Assembly (NCBI RefSeq): GCF_008807075.1
Contig: NZ_CP035632.1
Span: forward strand, 1,736,001-1,800,000
Origin: Synechococcus sp. RSCCF101
GTDB lineage: Bacteria; Cyanobacteriota; Cyanobacteriia; PCC-6307; Cyanobiaceae
DNA length: 64,000 nucleotides
Direction: 5' to 3'
Part shown: one piece after another, positions 19,389 to 29,152 of the stretch
Layout: each line of letters begins with the position of its first letter
Numbering within the stretch: position 1 is the stretch's first letter
The notes under the pieces: generated by a model
The model's database searches: none
Told to the model about the DNA's origin: nothing
The model's input: only the letters and a program-made list of their open reading frames with translations
Translations under genes and position numbers: made by a program

Positions 19389-21002
19389 TCAGGAGCGCCC
19401 GGGCAGGCGGCTGGCCAGGCTCCGCATCATCAGGCGCGCCTCCGGGATCCCCGCCGCCCCGGCGACGCCGCCATAGACCAGGAGCGCCACGGCGCCGCTG
19501 AGGGCGCACTGCCAGAGCAGGCCAGCCAGGCCGGCTGGCCAGAGGACCAGGCTGGAGAGGCCCCAGCCAGTGAGACCGGCTAGAGCGGCAGCCGCCGCGA
19601 GCACCAGCGTGTCCCGTCCCCAGGCCCGAAGCGGCAGCACCTGCAGCCGCTGCTGCAGCGCCGCCAGCAGGGCCCCGCAGGTGATCAGGTTCACCGCCAC
19701 GGTGGCCAGCACCAGGCCGGGGGCACCGAAGTTCAGCCATGGGAGCTGGAGTCCCATCGGCGTGGGCCCTCCGACGAACAGCCAGTCGAAGACCACGTTC
19801 AGTCCGATGCCCAGCAGCGAGAGCCGGAAGGGCGTGGTGCCATCACCGAGGGCGTAGAACACCCGCACCAGCACATCCCGGGCTAGATAGGCCGGCATGC
19901 CCAGGCCGTAGGCCATCAGGAGGCCGGCCACCAGGGAGGCGGCCTGGCCGGCGAAGGCGCCTCGCTCGTAGACGAGGGCCACGATCGGGCCGGCCAGAGC
20001 CACCATCAGCGCGCCGAGCGGCAGCATGCTCGAGCTGGAGAGCATCAGTCCCTGACGGATGCGCTGCACCAGTTCAGCCCGATCCTCCGGAGCCGTGAGG
20101 CGCGCGAACGCCGGCAGAAGCGGCACCAGCAGCATGTTGGAGAGCAGGCCGAGCGGCGTCTGCACCAGAAGGTTGGCGTAGCCGAGACCCGCGGCCGCGC
20201 CCGGGATGCCGGAGGCGAAGAACAGATCGGTGAAGACATTGATCTGCAGCATTCCCGAGGAGAGCGTGGCCGGGGTCATCACGCGCAGCACCTCGCGCAC
20301 CCCGGGATGGCGCCAGTCCCACACCAGCCGGAAGCTGTTCATCCCCTGCCGCATCAGAGCCGGCAGCTGGGCCAGCCACTGCAGGGCGGCCCCGGCGAGG
20401 GTGGCGGCCGCCAGCACCACACCGCCGCGGAGAGCCTGGGCGGGAAGGGAGATTGCATCGCCGAGGCTCCACCAGAGCCAGCCGATGCCCACGATCACGG
20501 CGGCGCTCGAGAGCAGGGGGCTGACGGACGGGAGCCAGAACTCATCGGCCGCATTGAGCGCACCGAACCCCAGACCGATCAGGCCGGCGAACAGCGCCAT
20601 CGGGGCCATCACCTGCAGCTGCACCACGGCGATGCGGTGCAGCTCCGGATCGAGGCCCGGCCCGAGCAGCCGGATCAGGGGATCGGCCGCCAGCAGCAGC
20701 AGCAGCGTGACCAGCAGCAGCGCCACACCCACCAGCGAGTTGATCGCCGCCAGCACATGGGCTCCGTCGGAGCGCGGCCTGCGGGCGAGCACACTAACCA
20801 TGGCGCTGTGAAAGGGGCCGTTGATGCCCCCGAGCAGGATCAGCAGGAAGCCGGGGAGCACATAGGCGTAGTTGTAGGCGTCGTAGGCGGCGCCCACCCC
20901 GAAGGCGGCCGCGATCACCTGCTGGCGCACCAGGCCGGCCACCTTGCTGATCGCGGTGGCGATGGCCACGATCAGAGCGATGCGTCGAAGAGATCTGGCC
21001 AT
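19389..21002 (-). CDS. murJ: Lipid II flippase MurJ
   Basis: Integral membrane protein of the MVF/MATE-like superfamily that moves lipid II across the plasma membrane for peptidoglycan synthesis. With the ATG at 21002 it is 537 residues with about 14 hydrophobic segments. N-terminal hallmarks are TAISKVAGLVRQQVIAAAFG and AYDAYNYAYVLP. Later, the GLGYANLLVQTPLGLLSNML region and RDVLVRVFYALGDGTTPFR are strongly MurJ-like. A longer reading from far upstream exists but is only the antisense of sfsA. It is divergent from sfsA and convergent with the small gene at 19.1-19.4 kb. Confidence 0.94.
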   Translation of the reverse strand: MARSLRRIALIVAIATAISKVAGLVRQQVIAAAFGVGAAYDAYNYAYVLPGFLLILLGGINGPFHSAMVSVLARRPRSDGAHVLAAINSLVGVALLLVTLLLLLAADPLIRLLGPGLDPELHRIAVVQLQVMAPMALFAGLIGLGFGALNAADEFWLPSVSPLLSSAAVIVGIGWLWWSLGDAISLPAQALRGGVVLAAATLAGAALQWLAQLPALMRQGMNSFRLVWDWRHPGVREVLRVMTPATLSSGMLQINVFTDLFFASGIPGAAAGLGYANLLVQTPLGLLSNMLLVPLLPAFARLTAPEDRAELVQRIRQGLMLSSSSMLPLGALMVALAGPIVALVYERGAFAGQAASLVAGLLMAYGLGMPAYLARDVLVRVFYALGDGTTPFRLSLLGIGLNVVFDWLFVGGPTPMGLQLPWLNFGAPGLVLATVAVNLITCGALLAALQQRLQVLPLRAWGRDTLVLAAAAALAGLTGWGLSSLVLWPAGLAGLLWQCALSGAVALLVYGGVAGAAGIPEARLMMRSLASRLPGRS

Positions 21003-21164
21003 GGAGGGGTGTCGGGCGGGGCCCGGCCCCTGAACACTGGGCGGGATTCTCCCCGGTCCGCCGCCGCATCCATGCCTGAGCCAACCGTTCCCTCCGCCTG
21101 CGGCCTCAGGCAGCAGCCCGCAAGCACCCCTGAGGCCGGAGGGCTGCCGCTGGGGACGGAGCTG

Positions 21165-21896
21165 ATGACCTTCCCGCCCCTGGTGGAGGGAACCCTGCTG
21201 CGCCGCTACAAGCGATTCCTGGCCGATGTCGCCCTGGCGGACGGAAGCACCGTCACGGCCCATTGCCCCAACACCGGCCCGATGAGCGGCGTGCTCCACC
21301 CCGGTGGCCGGGTCCGGCTGCGGCATGCGCCATCCCCCAGCCGCAAGCTGGCCTGGAGCTGGGAGCAGGCCGAGGTGATGGGCGCAGCCGGCGAGCCGGT
21401 CTGGGTCGGGGTGAACACCGCGCTGGCGAACCGGCTCGTGCGGGCCGCCATCGAGGCCGGTGCCCTCGCCCCATGGCTGGGGCCGATTGATCGCATCCGC
21501 GGGGAGGTTCCTTACGGCCCCAACCGGCGCAGCCGCATCGACCTGCTGGTGGAGGGGCCAGCCGGTGCGGTGCATCTGGAGGTGAAGAACACCACCTGGT
21601 GCGACGGGGATCTGGCCCTGTTCCCCGACACGGTGACCGAACGGGGTCAGAAGCATCTGCTGGACCTGAAGACCGTGGCCCAGACCGGCTCCGCTCTGCT
21701 GGTGCCCTGCCTCAGCCGTCCGGACGTGACGCGCTTCGCCCCGGGCGACGCGGCCGATCCGCGCTACGGGGCCCTGTTCCGCGATGCAGTGCTGGGTGGA
21801 GTGCGGGTGCTTCCCTGCCGCTTCGCCTTCGAGGCGGCCGCCATCCACTGGCACGGCGTGTGTCCGGTGCGACTCAGTCAGTTGGACATTGTGTAG
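21165..21896 (+). CDS. sfsA: SfsA family DNA/RNA nuclease-like protein
   Basis: Sugar-fermentation stimulation protein homologue, a nuclease-like (PD-(D/E)XK-type) protein with nucleic-acid binding reported in E. coli. From the ATG at 21165 it is 243 residues, aligned with the E. coli start by [20 protein letters not shown]. Further motifs are [18 protein letters not shown] preceding the acidic residues, [10 protein letters not shown] and [16 protein letters not shown]. An earlier ATG at 21072 is possible but adds a non-conserved lead. The stop codon lies just upstream of the ammonium transporter and overlaps a GTA-N8-GAC sequence. Confidence 0.93.
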   Translation: MTFPPLVEGTLLRRYKRFLADVALADGSTVTAHCPNTGPMSGVLHPGGRVRLRHAPSPSRKLAWSWEQAEVMGAAGEPVWVGVNTALANRLVRAAIEAGALAPWLGPIDRIRGEVPYGPNRRSRIDLLVEGPAGAVHLEVKNTTWCDGDLALFPDTVTERGQKHLLDLKTVAQTGSALLVPCLSRPDVTRFAPGDAADPRYGALFRDAVLGGVRVLPCRFAFEAAAIHWHGVCPVRLSQLDIV

Positions 21897-22002
21897 CGGT
21901 TGCGACGAGCCAAAGGTTCAGGGGCGGTCAGTTTTGCCTGGCAAGCAACGATTGCCCTTCGATCGTCTGCTCTCCCGTGCAGCCTCTGCAACCCAACCAC
22001 TC

Positions 22003-23448
<1,446 letters not shown>

Positions 23449-23491
23449 CCCGCCCCTCCATCCAGTCTCGAGGCCTGGCCTCGACCCCACG

Positions 23492-23516
23492 CCCGGGCCC
23501 TGCGGCCCGGGTTTTT
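23492..23516 (+). terminator. Intrinsic terminator after the ammonium transporter
   Basis: CCCGGGCC (23492-23499) pairs perfectly with GGCCCGGG (23504-23511) around a four-base loop and is followed at once by five T. It is the clearest intrinsic terminator in the window and separates amt from ispH. Confidence 0.9.
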
Positions 23517-23553
23517 CATTCGGCCGTCACGCCGCCACGCGACCCATCCCCCA

Positions 23554-23559
23554 TAGAGT
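23554..23559 (+). promoter_or_regulatory. Possible -10 element of ispH
   Basis: TAGAGT lies 57 bases upstream of the ispH ATG, after the amt terminator, where a new promoter is required. No -35 is evident. Confidence 0.3.
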
Positions 23560-23616
23560 CGGCTGGACGGTGAGCGGCCCGACGCCTTCCCCGCCTCGTC
23601 CACTGCCTGATCTCCC

Positions 23617-24825
23617 ATGGACACCCACGCCTTCAAGCGCTCTCTGCACAAATCGGAGCGTTACAACAGGCGCGGATTCGGACGCGCCAGTGAAGTGGCC
23701 ACGAGTCTCGAGCAGGCCTATCAGAGCTCACTGATCGGCTCGATCCGCGACAACGGCCATCAACTGCGCCAGGGCCGGCTCAGCGTCAGGCTGGCTGAGG
23801 CCTTCGGCTTCTGCTGGGGCGTGGAGCGGGCCGTGGCGATGGCCTACGAAACGCGGCGCCATTACCCGAGCGAGCGGATCTGGATCACCAACGAGATCAT
23901 CCACAACCCCTCGGTGAATGACCATCTCCGCAGCATGGATGTGTTGTTCATCCCCGTCGACGGGGGCGTGAAGGATTTCTCCGGTGTGCGCAGCGGTGAT
24001 GTGGTGATCCTGCCGGCCTTCGGCGCCACGGTGCAGGAGATGCAGCTGCTGAATGAGCGCGGCTGCCACATCGTCGACACCACCTGCCCATGGGTCTCCA
24101 AGGTCTGGAACACCGTTGAGAAGCACAAGAAGCACGCCTTCACCTCGATCATTCACGGCAAGGTCAAGCACGAGGAGACCCTGGCCACCAGCTCCTTCGC
24201 TGGCACCTATCTGGTGGTGCTCGACCTCAAGGAAGCCCAGATGGTGTGCGACTACATCCTCGCCAGTGCCAGCGGTCAGGGGGATCGGGCCGGCTTCATG
24301 CAGCATTTCGCCAGGGCCTGCTCGCCGGGGTTCGACCCGGACCGGGATCTGCTGCGACTGGGCGTCGCCAACCAGACCACGATGCTCAAGAGCGAAACCG
24401 AGGAGATCGGCAAGCTGTTCGAGCGCACCATGCTGCGCCGTTTCGGCCCCCAGGAGCTCAACGACCATTTCCTGGCCTTCAACACCATCTGCGATGCCAC
24501 CCAGGAGCGGCAGGACGCGATGTTCGCCCTGGTGGATGAGCCGCTCGACCTGCTGGTGGTCATCGGGGGCTACAACTCCTCCAACACGACCCATCTCCAG
24601 GAGATCGCCGTCAGCCGGGGCATCCGCTCCTTCCACATCGACACTCCGGAACGGATCGGCCCCGGCAACCGCATCACCCACAAGCCCCTCGGCGCCGATC
24701 TGGCCATGGAGGAGCCCTTCCTGCCTGAGGGCCCACTGACGGTGGGCATCACGTCGGGAGCGTCGACGCCCGACCGGGTCGTGGAAGACGTGATCCGGCG
24801 GCTGATGGACCTCAGCGAGGCCTGA
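23617..24825 (+). CDS. ispH: 4-hydroxy-3-methylbut-2-enyl diphosphate reductase
   Basis: Last enzyme of the MEP isoprenoid pathway, producing IPP and DMAPP with electrons from ferredoxin; needed for carotenoids, chlorophyll tails and quinones. The 402 residues are the long cyanobacterial/plastid form with an N-terminal extension before the catalytic core. The three cluster cysteines are in [24 protein letters not shown] and [12 protein letters not shown]. The last also carries the TQ pair of the active site, and a further [11 protein letters not shown] motif is present. It is transcribed alone between a terminator and the DUF1997 gene. Confidence 0.97.
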   Translation: MDTHAFKRSLHKSERYNRRGFGRASEVATSLEQAYQSSLIGSIRDNGHQLRQGRLSVRLAEAFGFCWGVERAVAMAYETRRHYPSERIWITNEIIHNPSVNDHLRSMDVLFIPVDGGVKDFSGVRSGDVVILPAFGATVQEMQLLNERGCHIVDTTCPWVSKVWNTVEKHKKHAFTSIIHGKVKHEETLATSSFAGTYLVVLDLKEAQMVCDYILASASGQGDRAGFMQHFARACSPGFDPDRDLLRLGVANQTTMLKSETEEIGKLFERTMLRRFGPQELNDHFLAFNTICDATQERQDAMFALVDEPLDLLVVIGGYNSSNTTHLQEIAVSRGIRSFHIDTPERIGPGNRITHKPLGADLAMEEPFLPEGPLTVGITSGASTPDRVVEDVIRRLMDLSEA

Positions 24826-24911
24826 GCGCTGTCACAGCGGCAACGGAAGAGTCCGGGCAAGGGCGTTACATTCATTCACAGCGGGCGATCGCGTCCTTCT
24901 CCCGACTCCCC

Positions 24912-25532
24912 TTGACCACCACCTTGCCCCTGCCCCGTCCAGCGCTCCAGCCGCGCCTGCAGGACGGTCAGTCTGACAACGTGCGTCTCTACTCCAGCCG
25001 CTTCTCCGATGTCATGGAGATGGCTGCAGGCACTGAACAGGTAGGGGCCTATCTGGACTGCCATCAGGGCTGGTTCCGCCGCTGCGCCCATCCGATGGGC
25101 ACCGAGCCGATCGGGGCCAACGGCTATCGCCTCACCCTGGCCCGGTTCAGCAACCTTGGGTTCGAGGTGCAGCCGACCCTGGCCCTCGAGCTGCTGCCCC
25201 AGCACTCCGGCACCTACAGGATCGTCACTCTGGATTCAGAGCCGGAACACGACGGTGACTCGCTCTACGACATCGATTTTCAGGCCAGTCTGAGCCTGGA
25301 TGAGGAGTCCTCCCGGATGACCCTCGTCCGCTGGACGCTGGACCTGCGGGTCTGGATCCGGTTGCCGGCCGTGCTCAACCTGCTGCCGGATCGTCTGGTG
25401 CAGAGCAGCGGCGATCACCTGCTGCGGCATATCGTCCGCTCGGTGTCGCGCTCCCTGACCTGGAAGGTTCAGGAGGATTTCCACCAGACCACAGGACAGC
25501 CGACACCACCCCGGCTCAACGCCCGGTTCTGA
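24912..25532 (+). CDS. DUF1997 domain protein
   Basis: Cyanobacterial/plastid family protein of unknown biochemical function (206 residues from the TTG at 24912; no ATG before residue 35). The conserved centre is RFSDVMEMAAGTEQVGAYLD, GWFRRCAHPMGTEPIGANGY and LTLARFSNLGFEV. The end is PDRLVQSSGDHLLRHIVRSV, typical of DUF1997. No signal peptide or membrane span is seen. It is separated from ispH by 86 bases containing a HIP1 octamer (GCGATCGC, 24885-24892) and the possible -10 TACATT. It is convergent with the DUF4079 gene. Confidence 0.82.
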   Translation: MTTTLPLPRPALQPRLQDGQSDNVRLYSSRFSDVMEMAAGTEQVGAYLDCHQGWFRRCAHPMGTEPIGANGYRLTLARFSNLGFEVQPTLALELLPQHSGTYRIVTLDSEPEHDGDSLYDIDFQASLSLDEESSRMTLVRWTLDLRVWIRLPAVLNLLPDRLVQSSGDHLLRHIVRSVSRSLTWKVQEDFHQTTGQPTPPRLNARF

Positions 25533-25538
25533 TCCGAC

Positions 25539-26027
25539 TCAACGGCTGGACCAGATCCGGTTGACGATGTCCATGCCGGTGACGGCCTGCCAGAGGAAGA
25601 GGGTCATCAACCCCATGTTCAGGCCGACATGGGCCTTGCGAGCCAGCACGTTGCCCTGCTGCATCAGCGGCGAGAGGGCCGCGGCCAGGGCGATCAGCCC
25701 GGACATGCCGAGTCCCACCAGCAGATGGGGACCGACGAACAGCTTGCCGTTGTTCAGATAGGTGACGGCCATCCCGCCGAGCGTGCCGAACACCATCAGA
25801 GCGAGAACGGCACTGCCCATGAGGTAGTGGCGCTGGGGGAAGCGGCCCTTGATCAGTTCCTTGCGCTCCTCCGGCGTACCGGTGCGGATCTTCTTGGCCT
25901 TGAGGCCCAGAACCAGGGCGTAACCACTGAGAGCCAGCAGGCTCCACATGGCCAGCGGATGCACGAAGTTGAGACCGAAGGCCAGGGACTCAGGCATCGA
26001 AGCGTCGGCTGCGACAGAACGGTTCAA
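25539..26027 (-). CDS. DUF4079 membrane protein
   Basis: Four-helix membrane protein (162 residues, or 152 from the internal ATG at 25997) found in cyanobacteria and plants. Conserved segments are LNFVHPLAMWSLLALSGYAL, then GLKAKKIRTG with a cytosolic basic loop, and KGRFPQRHYLMGSAVLALMV. Histidines in the first helix, the RHY element and the last helix region (KAHVGLNMGLM) could bind haem, as in cytochrome b561-like ferric reductases; this is my inference. It follows purH on the same strand after 50 bases. Confidence 0.75.
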   Translation of the reverse strand: MNRSVAADASMPESLAFGLNFVHPLAMWSLLALSGYALVLGLKAKKIRTGTPEERKELIKGRFPQRHYLMGSAVLALMVFGTLGGMAVTYLNNGKLFVGPHLLVGLGMSGLIALAAALSPLMQQGNVLARKAHVGLNMGLMTLFLWQAVTGMDIVNRIWSSR

Positions 26028-26077
26028 AAGCTACAGCCGCCCTTCCCACCGATGCGTCCGGGCCGCCGGCCCCCGGA

Positions 26078-27652
26078 TCAATGGAGGAAATGGCGCCGCC
26101 CGGTCACGAGCATGGTCAGGCCGAGTTCATCGCAGGCCCGGATCGAGTCGGCGTCCCGGCGGCTGCCTCCGGGCTGCACCACCGCCGTGATGCCTGCTGC
26201 GGCCGCCAGCCGGACCGTGTCGTCGAAGGGGAAGAACCCATCGCTCGCCAGGGCGGCTCCGTGGGCCCGTTCGCCGGCCTGCTCGAGAGCGATGCGGGCG
26301 GAGCCGACACGGTTCATCTGACCGGCGCCGATGCCGAGACTCTGCTGGCCGGCGGCCACGACGATGGCATTCGAGCGCACGTGGCGCACGAGGCGCCAGG
26401 CGAAGGCCAGATCCAGGCGCTCGGCCTCGCTGGGAGGGCGTTGGGTCACCACCTGCCACTGCGATGGATCGCACGGCTCCGCGTCCCTGTCCTGGCGGAG
26501 CACACCGCCCAGGATGCTGCGCAGCTGGCTGGTCTCAGAGCGCTCCAGGCAGCCGGTCGACATCTCCAGCAGCCTCAGGTTGGGCTTCCCGGCCAGTTCC
26601 GCCAGAGCCCCGCTGCTGTAGGCCGGTGCCACGACGCATTCCAGGAACAGGCCGGTGAGCAGCCCGGCCGTGGCGGGATCCACCTCACGGTTGAGGGCCA
26701 CGATGCCCCCGAAGGCGGAGGTCCGATCCGCGTCGAGAGCCCGTTCCAGAGCCTGTGGAAGGGAGGCGGCCTCAGCCACGCCGCAGGGGTTGGTGTGCTT
26801 GACCACAACGGCGGCAGGAGAGGCATCGCCGCCGTAACCGAACTCACAGACGGTGGCCAGCGCGGCATCGAGATCGAGCAGGTTGTTGGCGCTGAGCGCC
26901 TTGCCCTGCAGCTGCCTGGAGCCGCTCCAGCCCTGATCGGGGTGACCGAACCAGGTGGCGGCCTGGTGGGGGTTCTCGCCGTAGCGGAGGGACTGGCGCA
27001 CGGGGACCTCCAGCACGAGTGGCGCCGGCGCCGGGCCGTCAACGGAGCTCTCCTGATCCGGCGCCTGCCCGATCCGCCCGGCCAGCCAGCCGCTGATGGC
27101 CCGGTCATAGGCCGCGGTGTGCTGGAAGGCCGCCAGGGCGAGGCTCCTCCTCAGGGCAAGGTCACAACGGTCCTGATCCAGGGCCTCCAGCACCGGGGCG
27201 TACTGGTCGGGACGGGTGAGCACGACCACATCATCGTGATTCTTGGCCGCGGCACGCACCATGGCGGGTCCGCCGATGTCGATTGTCTCGATCGCCTGCT
27301 CCAGGCTGACGGCCGGATCCCGCACCGTCTCGATGAAGGGATAGAGGTTCACCACCACCATGTCGATGGGGTCGATCGCCTGGTCCGCGAGATCGCTCTG
27401 GTGGGCCGGGTCGGACCGGCGCGCCAGGATGCCGCCGTGAACGCGGGGGTGGAGCGTCTTCACCCGTCCGGAGAGAATCTCCGGCGCACCCGTGTGCTCC
27501 GAGACCCGTCGCACCGCCAGCCCGGCGGCCTCCAGCACCGATGCGGTGCCGCCGCTGGAGAGCAGGGTGTAGCCATGCCTCTCGCTCAGGGCACGGGCGA
27601 AATCGACGATGCCCCGCTTGTCGGAGACACTCAGCAGGGCGGTGGGAGCCAT
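26078..27652 (-). CDS. purH: Bifunctional AICAR formyltransferase / IMP cyclohydrolase
   Basis: Catalyses the last two steps of purine synthesis, AICAR to FAICAR to IMP. The 524 residues are full length. Residues 1-145 are the MGS-like cyclohydrolase domain (LLSVSDKRGIVDFARALSER, SGGTASVLEAAGL, GRVKTLHPRVHGGILA, IDMVVVNLYPF). The rest is the transformylase (RYGENPHQAATWF, KHTNPCGVAEA, TSAFGGIVALNREVD, DGFFPFDDTVRLAA). It is divergent from the esterase gene, with 49 bases between starts. Confidence 0.97.
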   Translation of the reverse strand: MAPTALLSVSDKRGIVDFARALSERHGYTLLSSGGTASVLEAAGLAVRRVSEHTGAPEILSGRVKTLHPRVHGGILARRSDPAHQSDLADQAIDPIDMVVVNLYPFIETVRDPAVSLEQAIETIDIGGPAMVRAAAKNHDDVVVLTRPDQYAPVLEALDQDRCDLALRRSLALAAFQHTAAYDRAISGWLAGRIGQAPDQESSVDGPAPAPLVLEVPVRQSLRYGENPHQAATWFGHPDQGWSGSRQLQGKALSANNLLDLDAALATVCEFGYGGDASPAAVVVKHTNPCGVAEAASLPQALERALDADRTSAFGGIVALNREVDPATAGLLTGLFLECVVAPAYSSGALAELAGKPNLRLLEMSTGCLERSETSQLRSILGGVLRQDRDAEPCDPSQWQVVTQRPPSEAERLDLAFAWRLVRHVRSNAIVVAAGQQSLGIGAGQMNRVGSARIALEQAGERAHGAALASDGFFPFDDTVRLAAAAGITAVVQPGGSRRDADSIRACDELGLTMLVTGRRHFLH

Positions 27653-27701
27653 GGCGGGCGGGGGGCTTCCATCAAGCTAGACAGTGCCCCACCCAGCACC
27701 C

Positions 27702-28337
27702 ATGGAGCTCAGCTGCATCCGCCGCGGTGCCCGCCCGGCTCAGGCCCGGCTGGTGCTGCTGCACGGCTGGGGAGCCGATGCGGACAATCTGATGCCCCTG
27801 GCGGAAGAGCTGCTTCCCGACGCCGGAGCGGCCGGCGTGGAACTGCTGGCGCTGCGCGCCCCCGGCCGTCATCCGGACGGGGTGGGCCGGGCCTGGTACG
27901 ACCTCAGCAGCCCCGTTTGGGATGGCCTGACCGCCTCACGCGACCTGCTCAGGCAGACGCTGCTGGACCTGGGGGCGGAGATTCCGCTGTCCCGCACCGC
28001 GATCCTCGGCTTTTCGCAGGGGGCGGCGATGGCCGTGGACGTGGCCTGCCGGTTGCCGGTGGCCCTGATCCTGGCCTGCAGCGCCTATCCCCATCCCGAG
28101 TGGAGCCCGCCGGAACGGATCCCTCCGATCTGGTTCAGCCATGGCCGGCAGGACCCGGTCGTGCCGGAGGCGGCGGGTCGCTCGCTGGCCGAGCAGCTGA
28201 GGGGCCGCGGCGGGGCTGTGAGCTGGACGGACTTTTCCGGGGGCCACGCCATCGACCCGTCGCTGCTGCAGCCGATGCGGGAGACCCTGATCAGCCACGG
28301 GATCGGAACGAGAGGTGGAACCGGGCCCGCAGGCTGA
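27702..28337 (+). CDS. Alpha/beta-hydrolase, carboxylesterase/phospholipase type
   Basis: Serine esterase of the YpfH/phospholipase-carboxylesterase family, 211 residues from the ATG at 27702. The oxyanion region is LVLLHGWGADADNLMPL, the nucleophile elbow is GFSQGAAM (Ser in G-F-S-Q-G), and the acid is in FSHGRQDPVVP. The histidine is in FSGGHAIDPSLL. Substrate unknown; small acyl esters are likely. No signal peptide. It is convergent with the DUF3155 gene across a strong hairpin. Confidence 0.88.
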   Translation: MELSCIRRGARPAQARLVLLHGWGADADNLMPLAEELLPDAGAAGVELLALRAPGRHPDGVGRAWYDLSSPVWDGLTASRDLLRQTLLDLGAEIPLSRTAILGFSQGAAMAVDVACRLPVALILACSAYPHPEWSPPERIPPIWFSHGRQDPVVPEAAGRSLAEQLRGRGGAVSWTDFSGGHAIDPSLLQPMRETLISHGIGTRGGTGPAG

Positions 28338-28360
28338 TCAGGCCCACCTGGAATCACCCA

Positions 28361-28392
28361 CCCGCCGGCCTGTCCGGGCAGAGGCCGGCGGG
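28361..28392. terminator. Strong hairpin between convergent genes
   Basis: An 11-bp perfect stem: CCCGCCGGCCT (28361-28371) pairs with AGGCCGGCGGG (28382-28392) around a ten-base loop. It lies in the 95-base gap between the converging esterase and DUF3155 genes and would form on both transcripts. No T-tract follows on either side, so it may act as a factor-dependent or pausing structure. Confidence 0.5.
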
Positions 28393-28432
28393 AATCAAGG
28401 CGCCGGACGGTCGCGCCTGCGACAGGCAACTG

Positions 28433-28804
28433 TCAGACGAAGGCGTATTCGTACTCCTCCATTTCCTCCCAGTCGTCGTGGGCCAAGGCCTCCAGACCTT
28501 CGAAGAGCCGCTCCTCACCGACGTGGTCGACGATGGCGCGCAGGGAGGGGAAGAGAAAATAATTTTCCTCGGCGTACTGGGCACTGAACAGGCCCTTCTC
28601 GCCCCAGAAGAAGCGGTCGGTGGTGTGTTCGTTGCGGCGAACGTTCAGCAGAGCCGGCGGCACGAGACCGCCTTCGGCGATGAAGCGTCGCGCCGCGGTG
28701 ACGGGCTTGAACGCACCGGTTTCCAGGTGATGGGTGGAGACATGGGCGAGAACCCTCTGGCCCGCCAGGCGGCGACGGCTGATGCGCTTGCGCTTCTTGG
28801 ACAT
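28433..28804 (-). CDS. DUF3155 family protein
   Basis: Cyanobacterial protein of unknown function, 123 residues. The N-terminus is strikingly basic (MSKKRKRISRRRLAGQRVL), as in nucleic-acid- or ribosome-binding proteins, and the C-terminus is acidic (DDWEEMEEYEYAFV). The centre has TGAFKPVTAARRFIAEGG and FPSLRAIVDHVGEERLFEGL. The charge asymmetry is the main visible clue; RNA binding is only a possibility. It is divergent from the histidine kinase across a 348-base gap. Confidence 0.8.
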   Translation of the reverse strand: MSKKRKRISRRRLAGQRVLAHVSTHHLETGAFKPVTAARRFIAEGGLVPPALLNVRRNEHTTDRFFWGEKGLFSAQYAEENYFLFPSLRAIVDHVGEERLFEGLEALAHDDWEEMEEYEYAFV

Positions 28805-29152
28805 GAACGGAGCTCCGGATCAGGAGCGGAATGGGGAACCAGGGTCGGAGTCGTGGTTCAGAACCAACCCCGAAGGACCCGCTGTCGTGCTCTGGAGGAT
28901 CAGCAGCGGATCGGTGCACGGCAGGATGACGAGCACCCGGATCGGTGATGCGCTGCGGCGAACGCGTCTCCGAACAGGCAGGCCTCCCTGCTGTAGCTTT
29001 GGCGCCGGGAAAAGGGCAACCACGGCTGTTCAAATGATGACCTGCCCTCCCGAAACGGGGTGCATGGCTCAAGCCGTTCAACGGATCTTAAAGCTGTTTT
29101 CCCGATTTCCACAATCGCTCGCGGCAAATCCACCGCATCGCCGCTCGTGGCG
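28805..29152. other. 348-base intergenic region with no recognised gene
   Basis: The largest gene-free stretch in the window, between the divergent DUF3155 and histidine-kinase genes. It is visibly richer in A and T than its neighbours, especially 28980-29130. Short open frames on either strand lack family resemblance or ribosome sites. It should hold both promoters, possibly a small RNA or long leader. I could not fix a convincing -10/-35 pair or any known RNA motif. Confidence 0.6.

Noticed and set aside
19389-21854. An 821-codon reading of murJ
   Set aside because: The N-terminal 280 codons are antisense of sfsA; the conserved MurJ start is at 21002.
26081-28948. A 955-codon open frame on the plus strand
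   Set aside because: It runs antisense through purH and then in another frame through the esterase and DUF3155 region; no motif is recognisable.
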